Assembly: GCA_016931575.1 (NCBI GenBank)
Contig: JAFGEO010000164.1
Coordinates: forward strand, 1-53,329
Direction of reading: 5' to 3'
DNA: 53,329 bases
From: Bacteroidales bacterium
GTDB lineage: Bacteria > Bacteroidota > Bacteroidia > Bacteroidales > UBA10428
Of this stretch, positions 26,324-35,028 are shown in pieces. Position 1 is the first letter of the stretch; every line of letters starts with the position of its first letter. The notes under the pieces are model-generated. The model had not been told where the DNA came from. It did not search any database and worked only from the letters and a program-made list of their open reading frames with translations. A program made the position numbers and the translations under genes.

Positions 26324-26668
26324 TCATTTCTTTTTTGCCCATTCTGAGGTGTCGGACATCCAGCTCTCGATCTCCAGCTTATCTTCCTTCAGATCTTCTT
26401 CTTCCAGGATAGACATCCACAGGGGGGCGTCGGATTTGTAAACCCAGCTGTCCAGTTTGATTTCTTTTGCATCTTCCGCTATAAGCTCAGAAGCAAAATT
26501 TATCATTTCGGTTTCAGATGCTTTTTGTGCAGGCTGGGATTTATTGGTTTTGTCCTTGTCAGAATCTACACTTGCTGCCATTAATACAGTTGAGCAGATC
26601 AGCATTCCCCATACAACTCCAACTTTAATCAGCTGGTTTCTTTGCATTCTTTCAGTTCTTGTTTTCAT
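26324..26668 (-). CDS. Small exported acidic protein upstream of the TonB-like receptor
   Basis: The 114-residue protein has a basic start and a hydrophobic segment (VGVVWGMLICSTVLMAAS) giving a plausible signal peptide cleaved near residue 33. The mature part of about 80 residues is rich in Glu, Lys and Asp and contains four Trp, three in the last 40 residues (LWMSI, SWMSD, EWAKKK). No family is recognised. The 42-base gap to the receptor gene suggests an operon, so it may be a periplasmic or surface partner of the barrel. A palindrome at 26803-26820 lies upstream. Confidence 0.6.
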   Translation of the reverse strand: MKTRTERMQRNQLIKVGVVWGMLICSTVLMAASVDSDKDKTNKSQPAQKASETEMINFASELIAEDAKEIKLDSWVYKSDAPLWMSILEEEDLKEDKLEIESWMSDTSEWAKKK

Positions 26669-26802
26669 GGCCCTGGTTTATTGTGGTTGGAGATTTCATA
26701 ACAGCTAACGTGCCAAAACACACAAACCACAAAAAATCAATGCTATACGCTTAAATTGCTTTAAAAACTTCACCTGAATATTGAACGGAAGACTGACAAT
26801 AA

Positions 26803-26820
26803 CTGTTCGATAACGAACAG
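26803..26820. promoter_or_regulatory. Palindrome CTGTTCG-N4-CGAACAG
   Basis: A perfect 7-bp inverted repeat with a 4-base centre (ATAA) sits 135 bases upstream of the small exported gene and 13 bases after the stop of the MDP-1 gene. Its size and symmetry fit an operator for a dimeric repressor of the receptor operon. It could also act as a weak terminator for the upstream gene, though only TTATTGT follows it. Confidence 0.5.
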
Positions 26821-26832
26821 GAGAAGGAGGTA

Positions 26833-27303
26833 TTAAAACCTTAATTCCAGGTATTTTTTAGCAAGCTGGCGACTGATGCCCTCATCAACCCAAACGGCTT
26901 TTACATTCAATCGGCTGACATCATCGACATTTCGCATTTCATCATCAAAAAACAACATGTTTTCGAAGGGGATCCCGCTTTTTTCATGGAGCTGATGGAA
27001 ATGTCCGGGTTTGGATCCCGGATAGATTTCGAGGTAGTTAAAGAAATGGTGCAACCCGAACAGACTAAGGAGTTCTAATGCCCAGGCCGGACGGTGTGTC
27101 CTTGAGGCAACAGCAAGTTGGAAGGTAGTGCTTAGCTCTTGTACCAGCCCGGCTGCATCAGGGTACAGGAAGATTCTGTTATCCTCCGAATCGAGAATAT
27201 ACCCGTTTGCCCTTCGGTAAGGAGGCCAGGTGTGGTCACACCAGGTACCCCCGGCATTCCATATAGTAAAATCAAGGTCAAAAACGATCAGGGAGGGTCT
27301 CAT
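26833..27303 (-). CDS. Magnesium-dependent phosphatase-1 (MDP-1) family HAD hydrolase
   Basis: The 156-residue protein has the MDP-1 signature at its start, FDLDFTIWNAGGTWCDHT (nucleophile and acid Asp of DLD), then VASRTHRPAWALELL and FFDDEMRNVDDVSRL. It has no large cap domain, as usual for MDP-1. Eukaryotic MDP-1 acts on sugar or protein phosphotyrosine; the bacterial substrate is unknown. The ATG at 27303 is preferred over the open start at 27354, which would overlap the GNAT gene's coding end. It lies 11 bases after the GNAT gene and is probably co-transcribed. Confidence 0.86.
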   Translation of the reverse strand: MRPSLIVFDLDFTIWNAGGTWCDHTWPPYRRANGYILDSEDNRIFLYPDAAGLVQELSTTFQLAVASRTHRPAWALELLSLFGLHHFFNYLEIYPGSKPGHFHQLHEKSGIPFENMLFFDDEMRNVDDVSRLNVKAVWVDEGISRQLAKKYLELRF

Positions 27304-27314
27304 ATTGAAAGGGC

Positions 27315-27779
27315 TTACAGGTATTTTGTCCAGAAGTGCATGGGAGGGTGGCATTCCTCATAGCCCATCCTTTTATACAACTTCTGAGCATAAACATTGT
27401 CCTCCCGAACCTCAAGGGTGATCTTGGCACAATCCAGTAGTCTGGCCTGTCGGGTGATTTCTTCCATCAGCAGGTGCCCGATACCTTTCCCCCTGAAGGA
27501 ATTCAGAATGACAATGTCGTGGATATTAATAAAAGGTTTTCCGGCAAAAGTCCCGAAATTGATGAAGCAGTTGGACAGGCCAACAAATTGATCACCTTCA
27601 CGGACCAGCAATATCAGTTTGGAGGGATGCCTTTCCAAACCCTCCAGCACAGCTTTTTCAAGCTCTGGAGTGTATGCAGGCAGACCTCCTCCCATCGTAT
27701 CACTCATGTAATCGTTCATTAGATCGATGATGGCCTGCCGGTGGTCAGAACGGCTGAAGTCGGCATGTTCAATGTTCAT
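27315..27779 (-). CDS. GNAT-family N-acetyltransferase
   Basis: The 154-residue protein has the GNAT core: IHDIVILNSFRGKGIGHLLM, containing the acetyl-CoA pyrophosphate loop RGKGIG, and the C-terminal AQKLYKRMGYEE. An amine or protein substrate is acetylated, but it cannot be identified. It is transcribed divergently from the receptor operon at 27978, with 198 bases between that show no clear promoter match. Confidence 0.9.
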   Translation of the reverse strand: MNIEHADFSRSDHRQAIIDLMNDYMSDTMGGGLPAYTPELEKAVLEGLERHPSKLILLVREGDQFVGLSNCFINFGTFAGKPFINIHDIVILNSFRGKGIGHLLMEEITRQARLLDCAKITLEVREDNVYAQKLYKRMGYEECHPPMHFWTKYL

Positions 27780-27977
27780 TTCAGATGGTTTTTTTGGTAG
27801 TGCAAAAATAGGATATTTAGGATAAGAAGACTATGCAGACCCTTGTTAATTGAAAAGGGTTTATCCCCTTGTGCCAACCATTGTCTGGAATTATCTGACA
27901 GGATTAGGGGTTGAGATAGTATTATGTGTATTGGTTATAAATAAGGTAAAAACAGAAAAACTTGAGTGTTGTGTGAA

Positions 27978-30779
27978 ATGAGTAACAATATTTTTATTAA
28001 ATTGCGGTCCTATTTCCGCGCCTTACCGTTTAGCTTGTTTTCAGGAATGAAATACTTTCAATATTATCTCAGAACTGCACTGATATATTTATCGCTATTC
28101 TTGTTTCAGGGAATATTTGCCCAGGATGCAGGATCTCTGATTTTATCAGGAATTAAAGACAGGACCCCACTGGAAGAGTACCTTGCTGAAAAGGCTTCCG
28201 GAAATTATCGTTTTTTCTATGCCGATGATCTTCTGGACGATGTGTATCTGTATCCTACGGATAACGGGAAGGAACTGGTCGATTACCTGAATACTGCTCT
28301 GCCGCAGAAGGGTTTAAGCTACATTGTTTACAAAAATAAAAACATTGTCTTCATCAGCAAGTCACAGCTTGCTGCCAGGGACCAGGCAAACTATGCTGAA
28401 ATCGATCGTAACGGGGGATACTACAGCTCAGTTGACATTGGAGACCCGATGCTTGCCGGAAAGTATAAGAAAGCTAAACTGAGCGGATACCTTCGTGACG
28501 GTGCTACCGGTGAACCCTTGCCCGGCGCCGTAATTTATCTCACTAAAACAGACGCAGGAGTGGTGACGGACCATTCAGGGTATTACGCTGTAGAAATGCC
28601 GGTTGGAAAACAGTCCGTAAACTTTTCCTATGTGGGTTTTGAGAAAATGGAGCTGGACGTAAACATGATCTCCCCCGGAAACCTGGATATCGAGCTGTTC
28701 GAGAGTACTTATGCCATCGACCAGGTAGTCATTACGAGTAACAGCGATGCAAATGTTGTAAGTACCGAAAGCAGCATTGTCAGACTTGATTCAAAAACCC
28801 TGAATACTATTCCGGTACTGATGGGTGAACCAGACCTGATGAAAACTATGACACTCCTTCCCGGGATACAATCTTCCGGTGACCTGGCTTCGGGGTTTAA
28901 CGTTCGGGGGGGCGGTTCAGACCAGAATCTCATCCTGATCGATGGTGTTCCTATCTATAATTCCAATCACCTTTTCGGAATGTTCTCCATTGTGGATACC
29001 CGGAACATTGATAACCTCGAGTTATTTAAAGGCAGTGCACCGGCCCGCTATGGCGGCCGCCTGTCAGCATTCATGGATATCAACCTGAAAGAAGGTAATT
29101 TTAAAGAATATAAAGGTGCCGGCAACCTGGGTCTTTTCAGTAGCAAACTTTCCCTCGAAGGGCCCCTTGTTAAAGAAAAGGCATCCTTCATGATCGGCGG
29201 CAGAACAACCTATTCCGACTGGATATTGAAAAACGTGCCCGATCTTGAAATCCGCAACAGCCGGGCCAATTTCTACGATTTTAATGCCAAGGTAAATGTT
29301 GTTTTTAACCGGGACAACAGGTTGAGCCTCTTCACTTATCAGAGCCACGACCTCTTCAACCTTGCGGGCAGGAACCTGTTCGAATATACCAACAGGCTGG
29401 GAGCCGTGCGATGGAACCACATTGTCAATGAGAATTTCACCTTCTCTACCAACGTATTTTATTCAGCTTACAATACCGGCACCATGGATACTGAAAATCC
29501 GGTGACTTCTTTTAAAATAGGAACCGGCATTGCACAGGGAGGAGCTGATTTCCGCTCATTGCTGACAATCGGTGAAAAGCACTCGGTGGAAGCCGGAATC
29601 GAAGCAAATCACTATTCATTTTCTTCAGGAACACTCAGCCCCTACGGAGAAGAGTCGGAAGCAGAAGAAGAAGCACTGGAACCCGAACAATCCCTTGAAC
29701 TGGCAGTATATATTCAGGATGTATATAATATCAGCAAAAACATCTCACTAAGCGCCGGATTAAGGTATTCTTACTATATCGATCTGGGTCCCAGGACCAT
29801 CAACCTCTATGAGGGGGATTACATTAGCCAGTCGACTTTCACTGGTACCGAGACGGTTGGCAACAATGAGGCTGTGGCACATTATTCAGGGCTTGAGCCC
29901 CGACTGGGCTTACGCTATGTTGTGGGCGAGAACAGCTCTCTGAAGCTGGGTTTGAGCAGGAATTTTCAGTATATGCACATTCTTTCAAACAGTACAGTCG
30001 TGATCCCAACGGATACCTGGAAATCAAGTGACCGTTACATCAAGCCTGCAGTCGGCGATCAGGTTTCTCTGGGGTATTTTAAAAACTTCCTGGGAGGATT
30101 GATCGAAACTTCCGTCGAGGGCTACTATAAGAGAGTGAAGAATGCGCTGGAATTCAAGCCGGGAGCACAACTGGTGATGAACGATGCCATTGAGCAGGAT
30201 GTGATATCTGCCGATGTTGAAGCCTACGGAATTGAGCTGCTCGTGAAGAAAACAGCGGGAAGGTTAACCGGCTGGGTCGGATATACTTACTCACGATCAT
30301 TTTACCAGACCTCTGGAGCCGTTGCGGAAGAGCTTATTAATCGCGGTGAAAAGTATCCGTCTTATTTTGATAAACCTCATGACCTGTCCGTCGTAGCCAG
30401 CTATAAGATCTCCAGGAGGTTTACCTTCAGTACATCCTTTTCTTACAGCACCGGCAAACCGGCTACCTTTCCGGAAATGCAACTCCCGGTAAGCTCAATG
30501 CCAGTTGTATATTATTCCGACAGAAACAAATACAGGCTCCCGGACTATCACAGACTCGATGCCTCCCTGATCTGGGATACCAGCCTGAAGAAAAACAGGA
30601 AGTTTTACAGCTGCTGGATATTGTCAGTCTACAATGTCTATGGCCATAAAAATATCTATTCAACCTACTACCAGAAAGCAGTACCCACTGCTGCCAATAA
30701 CTACAGGGCCTATGCATTTTATGAGCTATCAATAATTGGTATCCCCATACCTTCCATAACCTATAATATTCGTTTTTAA
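27978..30779 (+). CDS. TonB-dependent receptor with STN-like and CarboxypepD_reg-like N-terminal domains
   Basis: The protein of about 933 residues starts with an uncleaved or long signal region, with the hydrophobic core ALIYLSLFLFQGIFAQ ending near residue 49. An STN-like domain follows (about 55-125: ASGNYRFFYADDLL, GLSYIVYKNKNIVFIS), then a CarboxypepD_reg-like domain (about 165-240), a plug (FNVRGGGSDQNLILIDGVPIYN) and a 22-strand-type barrel ending in NIRF. Receptors with an STN domain often signal to an anti-sigma factor, but none is encoded here. The frame begins with GTG at 27966; ATG at 27978 is chosen, and ATG 28047 (MKYFQYY) would give a more standard signal peptide. It heads a four-gene operon. 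Confidence 0.92.
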   Translation: MSNNIFIKLRSYFRALPFSLFSGMKYFQYYLRTALIYLSLFLFQGIFAQDAGSLILSGIKDRTPLEEYLAEKASGNYRFFYADDLLDDVYLYPTDNGKELVDYLNTALPQKGLSYIVYKNKNIVFISKSQLAARDQANYAEIDRNGGYYSSVDIGDPMLAGKYKKAKLSGYLRDGATGEPLPGAVIYLTKTDAGVVTDHSGYYAVEMPVGKQSVNFSYVGFEKMELDVNMISPGNLDIELFESTYAIDQVVITSNSDANVVSTESSIVRLDSKTLNTIPVLMGEPDLMKTMTLLPGIQSSGDLASGFNVRGGGSDQNLILIDGVPIYNSNHLFGMFSIVDTRNIDNLELFKGSAPARYGGRLSAFMDINLKEGNFKEYKGAGNLGLFSSKLSLEGPLVKEKASFMIGGRTTYSDWILKNVPDLEIRNSRANFYDFNAKVNVVFNRDNRLSLFTYQSHDLFNLAGRNLFEYTNRLGAVRWNHIVNENFTFSTNVFYSAYNTGTMDTENPVTSFKIGTGIAQGGADFRSLLTIGEKHSVEAGIEANHYSFSSGTLSPYGEESEAEEEALEPEQSLELAVYIQDVYNISKNISLSAGLRYSYYIDLGPRTINLYEGDYISQSTFTGTETVGNNEAVAHYSGLEPRLGLRYVVGENSSLKLGLSRNFQYMHILSNSTVVIPTDTWKSSDRYIKPAVGDQVSLGYFKNFLGGLIETSVEGYYKRVKNALEFKPGAQLVMNDAIEQDVISADVEAYGIELLVKKTAGRLTGWVGYTYSRSFYQTSGAVAEELINRGEKYPSYFDKPHDLSVVASYKISRRFTFSTSFSYSTGKPATFPEMQLPVSSMPVVYYSDRNKYRLPDYHRLDASLIWDTSLKKNRKFYSCWILSVYNVYGHKNIYSTYYQKAVPTAANNYRAYAFYELSIIGIPIPSITYNIRF

Positions 30780-30781
30780 GC

Positions 30782-31876
30782 ATGCGGAATTTACTTTTCA
30801 TACTATTCATTGCAGGCATAGCAGTCGGTTGTCAGGAGGTCTTTGAACCTGAGGTGGAAGAGGTAGATCCATTTCTGGTCATCCAGGGAACCATTACAAC
30901 GGAAGCAGGCCCTCACAGCCTGACAATTTTTAAGTCGACAGCCTATACGGCCCATCCTATCTATGAAGGGCAATCCGGAGCAAGCGTTTACCTGCTCGAT
31001 CAGAATATGGAGCGGTACGACTATGTTCAAACCAACTCCGGTTCTTACCAGGTGACTTTTGCAGAGACAGACCTGCCTCGCGCAGGGGATACCTATACCC
31101 TCCATATTATTACTAAGGAGGGTGATGAGTATGTTTCAACTCCGCAGGAGATCAGATCGGTCCCAAAAATATCGGAGCTGTATTGCAAATACGGACTCAG
31201 GTCTGTGCTTACGGAGGATGCTTACGGAGCGCCCATGGAAATTGAATTTTCCGGGCTCGACATCCTCATGGAAACTCATGGCGCTTACCCGGTGAATAAT
31301 TGCTACATGTATTCCTATGAAGGGTATGAGGAGCACCATACAAATATTATGATTGGATATAATCCATACTACCTCTACAGACACCGAAAGTTAAATGCCC
31401 GGTATGGATCGAAGATCAAAACGGTCAATGCAGACGATTTCGGGGGGTTCTTTGTCAGGAATGAATCAGTGGTTTTCCTGTCAAAGGATGATATGAATAC
31501 CTACACTCCCATAGTTCCTGATACCATCGAAGTAACCGGTACCAAGTGGGAAGGGACCCTGTTCAAATTAAACCAGCTGTCCATTTCTCCGGATGTGTAT
31601 AATTTTTACAGTTCTGTTGAGGATCAGTTGAATGCCGAAGGAAAAATGTTTGATCCTGCCGTTCCGCAGATAAAAGGAAATATTCATTGTGTAAGTGACA
31701 CTACCAAAACGGTTGTTGGTGTTTTTGCTGCATCGGATATTACCACCCGCTATGCCTATTTTTATGTTGACTACCGCGGGCGCGCCTTTTCCAGACAGAT
31801 AAGCGGATATCCCGAGCTTTGGCTGGATACCTGTTCCTGGGGACAACCGGATGACTGGATCAGTCCTCCTTTCTAA
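30782..31876 (+). CDS. DUF4249 family lipoprotein
   Basis: The 364-residue protein begins with a lipoprotein signal (LLFILFIAGIAVGC, lipidated Cys17) and has the DUF4249 pattern: DPFLVIQGTITTEAGPHSLTI, GASVYLLDQN, YQVTFAETDLPRAGDTYTLHI. These lipoproteins sit directly downstream of TonB receptors in Bacteroidota and are thought to be surface ligand-binding partners, in the way SusD serves SusC, though without SusD similarity. Only 2 bases separate it from the receptor gene, so the two are co-translated. Confidence 0.88.
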   Translation: MRNLLFILFIAGIAVGCQEVFEPEVEEVDPFLVIQGTITTEAGPHSLTIFKSTAYTAHPIYEGQSGASVYLLDQNMERYDYVQTNSGSYQVTFAETDLPRAGDTYTLHIITKEGDEYVSTPQEIRSVPKISELYCKYGLRSVLTEDAYGAPMEIEFSGLDILMETHGAYPVNNCYMYSYEGYEEHHTNIMIGYNPYYLYRHRKLNARYGSKIKTVNADDFGGFFVRNESVVFLSKDDMNTYTPIVPDTIEVTGTKWEGTLFKLNQLSISPDVYNFYSSVEDQLNAEGKMFDPAVPQIKGNIHCVSDTTKTVVGVFAASDITTRYAYFYVDYRGRAFSRQISGYPELWLDTCSWGQPDDWISPPF

Positions 31877-31888
31877 TGAGAAGTAATT

Positions 31889-34207
31889 ATGCAGTACAGA
31901 TTTAGCATCGAAAATATTTTTCAAATGTCCCTCCTGAGGTGGAGCGGGATCCTTGTCCTTGCCGTAGTTCTTGGTCTGGCTGTCGATGCACAGTCGGGGG
32001 AACCCTACCGGGAATTCGTTGATATGCATGTGCCCAGAACCGATTTTGTGGCGGGTGAAAATATGGCCCTGAAGGCCTATTGCTTCTCGAATCAGGATGA
32101 TCCGGCTGAATTTTTCAGCAAAGTGCTCTATATCGAAATACTGGATAAAGAAGGGGGAAGCCTGCTCTCTCAGGTGCTGGAGGTCGAATCGAACTCGGCT
32201 GCCACACTGGTCAGTTTGCCCGATACCCTGCGCACCGGAAGTTATACCGTCAAAGCCTATACCAACTGGATGAAGAACTTTGGGGATCGCTATTTTTATT
32301 CACAGCCTATTTTTGTCTATAATCCTTTTAACAACGATGCGGAGGCAGAACTTGCCGGTAGTTACCAGCTCTTTGAGCCCCGTGTATTTATTGAAGGCGG
32401 AAAATTGATAGCTGATAATCCGGTTCGTATGAAAATTGTTGATCCGGGGAATATTAAGCCGGGTTTGAAGGGTCAATTAACCGAAGATCTTTCCGGGTCT
32501 GTCATCCGGGAGTTTTCCCTTGATAAATCCGGAGAACATATACTCCGGTTTAGCCCCCGGTCGGGAAATCAGTATGCCTTGCGCTTTGGTGATTCTACCC
32601 TGGGATTTCAATCATTTAGTTTACCTGAAGTCGATCCTGCAGCTTATCTGATCAGCATTGATTCACTCTATCAGGGTGTGCTGGCAGTAACTGTCTGTTT
32701 AAATAATGAGAGAAAGGATCCATTAAATCTTTGCTTGAGAAAAGGAGAAAGGATTTTAAAAGAGGAGCGGATCTACCTCGAGGAAGACAGAAAACAGGTT
32801 TTGTTAGAAGTTCCTGCAAGTTTTGAAGGTGTCTATACGCTGGAGCTGATGGATCAGAGGGGACAGGTTGTGGCATCTCAGGAGATTCTTTCAAAAGCTG
32901 AGGATCAGATCTCCAAAAGAACCTATGGCATACATGACAGGGTAAAGGCAGAATTTGATCTGATGGATAGCGATATTCTGCCGGAAGCTGGATTCTCTGC
33001 CTGTGTCCATAAGAAAGAGAATTATTCTGGAAGCTTTCAGTCAGCCGGTTGGTCCGGATTAAAAATCGCAGGAGGGATCGAGTTAATTCTTCCGCGTGAA
33101 TATTCAGTCATGCAACAGGGAAAATCAACCCGAAAGGGTAACCTCCAGGCGGAATACATGGTGGAGGACCTTGGAATTCTATACACCGGCTATATCATGA
33201 ACCCGATGAACAATTCCCCGCTGTCCGACCTGGAAGTTGTTCTGGCCCTGAAAGATACCCTGGGGGTGATCTTGTCTTCAAAAACCGATCAGGACGGAAA
33301 ATTCTGCATCCTGCTCAACGAGCAGCAGAATAAGGATGCGTACATTTCCCTGTACCTGAATTACTTTCCGATATCCGGGAATTTCAGCTTGCTGCTGGAC
33401 CAGAAATATTATTTTAAAGCCCTCAGGAATGGTCACCAGGTTTATTTTGAGAATGCCATGGATCCCGGACTGAACCAGGAAATGAAAGACGAAGCGGACC
33501 GTGTGCTTATACAACGCGTTTTCGAAAATCTCTGGACACTTGAAGGTACGGCCCCTGAAAAGTTAAGCTTCCGCGACAGAAGGTTCTACGGAGAACCCAT
33601 GATAACTGTTCATCCCGGTGAGTTTTTCTTTCTTCCAAATTTCGAGGAAATTGCCAGGGAAATACTGCCGCGGGTCAGGTACAAACATAATGAGGATGAA
33701 TGCGAACTGATCCTTAGCCATGTCGAGAATGGGGTTCGCGCTGCGAACCCGATTATCCTTGTAGATGGCAACATGGTGACAGATGCCTGTAAACTTTACG
33801 ATTTGAATTCAGATGATATCCAGCGTGTAGAAATAAAAACAGGTTCCCGGACATCGGGCAATTTGTTTTACTCGGGTGTACTGGCGATTTATACCACAGA
33901 GCTTTATAAGAAGAAAAATGGCAGGCAGAACGGGCGAACCAGCTATCCTGTACCGGGATATGTGAATAATGATCAGGTTCTGGTCATGGATTCTTTACAG
34001 GGGAAAGCTGATGCCGGATCCAATACTCCGGATTTCAGAAACATGCTTTACTGGAACCCACGGCTGAATGCTGATGACGATGGAAAGGTCAGCTTTGAAT
34101 TCTTCACTTCGGATGAAGAAGGCGACTATATTATCGAACTGGTTGGCTTTACTGCAGAAGGAGTGCCTGTAAGCCAATATCAGTTAATTCATGTAAACGC
34201 GAATTAA
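31889..34207 (+). CDS. Large exported MG2/alpha-2-macroglobulin-type protein with orphan TonB plug-like domain
   Basis: The 772-residue protein has a signal segment (ILVLAVVLGLAVDAQ; an internal ATG at 31925 would give a shorter n-region). The first part, FVDMHVPRTDFVAGENMALKA with TGSYTVKAYTNWMKN, is a macroglobulin MG2-like domain as found in Bacteroidota exported proteins. Near residues 610-675, NPIILVDGNMVTDACKLYDL then IQRVEIKTGS and GVLAIYTTE resemble a TonB receptor plug, but there is no barrel. The C-terminus WNPRLNADDDGKVSFEFFTSD resembles the last MG domain seen in such proteins. It probably works in the periplasm or at the surface with the receptor. Confidence 0.78.
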   Translation: MQYRFSIENIFQMSLLRWSGILVLAVVLGLAVDAQSGEPYREFVDMHVPRTDFVAGENMALKAYCFSNQDDPAEFFSKVLYIEILDKEGGSLLSQVLEVESNSAATLVSLPDTLRTGSYTVKAYTNWMKNFGDRYFYSQPIFVYNPFNNDAEAELAGSYQLFEPRVFIEGGKLIADNPVRMKIVDPGNIKPGLKGQLTEDLSGSVIREFSLDKSGEHILRFSPRSGNQYALRFGDSTLGFQSFSLPEVDPAAYLISIDSLYQGVLAVTVCLNNERKDPLNLCLRKGERILKEERIYLEEDRKQVLLEVPASFEGVYTLELMDQRGQVVASQEILSKAEDQISKRTYGIHDRVKAEFDLMDSDILPEAGFSACVHKKENYSGSFQSAGWSGLKIAGGIELILPREYSVMQQGKSTRKGNLQAEYMVEDLGILYTGYIMNPMNNSPLSDLEVVLALKDTLGVILSSKTDQDGKFCILLNEQQNKDAYISLYLNYFPISGNFSLLLDQKYYFKALRNGHQVYFENAMDPGLNQEMKDEADRVLIQRVFENLWTLEGTAPEKLSFRDRRFYGEPMITVHPGEFFFLPNFEEIAREILPRVRYKHNEDECELILSHVENGVRAANPIILVDGNMVTDACKLYDLNSDDIQRVEIKTGSRTSGNLFYSGVLAIYTTELYKKKNGRQNGRTSYPVPGYVNNDQVLVMDSLQGKADAGSNTPDFRNMLYWNPRLNADDDGKVSFEFFTSDEEGDYIIELVGFTAEGVPVSQYQLIHVNAN

Positions 34208-34947
34208 TGGACCAGATCAGAAAAAAAGGAATGCAAAAAGTTGTACTGGCCCTGATCTTTGGGTTCAGCCTGAACAGTATTTTTGCCCAACAACTTAAAC
34301 TGGGATCTGAGGTGTATCCCGAGCATCGTTACTATCCACTGCGCGGAGAGATATTCTATAAAGCCTATACACAGATTAAAGGCAATGCCTACCTGAGCGA
34401 TGACTGGGTTGAGGGAGATATATTTCTTAGCAATGGTCTGGTGCTGAAGGATGTCAAGTTCAAGGCAGACGTCTATGCACACGACCTCCTCGTATATAAC
34501 GAATACCTGAAGCGCGTTGTGGTTCTGGACAGGACACAGATCGATCATTTCGTGATGCTGGAGGACGGACAGCCACGTTACTTTAAACGGACTCAATCAG
34601 GAAAGAACTTCAAAATGGGGCATAATGAATTCTTTGTTGAAGTTTTGCAGGAGGGGCCGATGGCGTTATATAAACTGTACTTCAACGAGGTAGTTCCCCT
34701 TAAGCTTCCGGAGATGCCTTACATCGATGAATTCTATTTACAGAAAGATTATTACCTGGTATGGAACGGCGAGTGGGATGAGATCTCCCTGAGGCGCGCT
34801 ACACTGATCAGAAAATTCCCGGAACGGAAGGATGAGATCAAGAAATTTATCCGTAAAAACAAACTGAGGATGAGGGAGGAGAAGGATTTTGCCCGGTTGG
34901 TAGATTACCTCAGCATTAAGCTACAAGCCGACCAGGTATCCGATTAA
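34207..34947 (+). CDS. Exported protein of unknown function in the receptor operon
   Basis: The 246-residue protein starts with the overlapping TAATG of the preceding gene; an ATG at 34231 (MQKVVLALIFG) gives the more typical signal peptide, cleaved after IFAQ. The mature part is rich in Tyr, Leu and charged residues (YHPLRGEIFYKAY-like segment, EGDIFLSNGLVLKDVKFKADVY) and ends with a basic helical region (KFPERKDEIKKFIRKNKLRMREEKD). It looks like the many uncharacterised exported proteins of Bacteroidota. Tight coupling to the MG2 protein suggests a shared pathway. Confidence 0.68.
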   Translation: MDQIRKKGMQKVVLALIFGFSLNSIFAQQLKLGSEVYPEHRYYPLRGEIFYKAYTQIKGNAYLSDDWVEGDIFLSNGLVLKDVKFKADVYAHDLLVYNEYLKRVVVLDRTQIDHFVMLEDGQPRYFKRTQSGKNFKMGHNEFFVEVLQEGPMALYKLYFNEVVPLKLPEMPYIDEFYLQKDYYLVWNGEWDEISLRRATLIRKFPERKDEIKKFIRKNKLRMREEKDFARLVDYLSIKLQADQVSD

Positions 34948-35001
34948 TCCTTTCTGCCGATCTTTTTCGCCGGCCTTTTCTCGCATTTACAAGGAAATAG
35001 A

Positions 35002-35009
35002 TATCTTTG
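35002..35009 (+). promoter_or_regulatory. TAnnTTTG -7 box of lepA
   Basis: TATCTTTG matches the housekeeping -7 element exactly, 19 bases before the lepA ATG. A TTTT run about 22 bases upstream could be a weak -33 element. Confidence 0.5.
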
Positions 35010-35028
35010 TGCGCTAAATTCTGAATGG

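Noticed and set aside
26803-26820. The palindrome as a LexA (SOS) box.
   Set aside because: Bacillus-type LexA sites read CGAAC-N4-GTTCG; here the half-sites are in the opposite order, and the neighbouring genes are not SOS genes.
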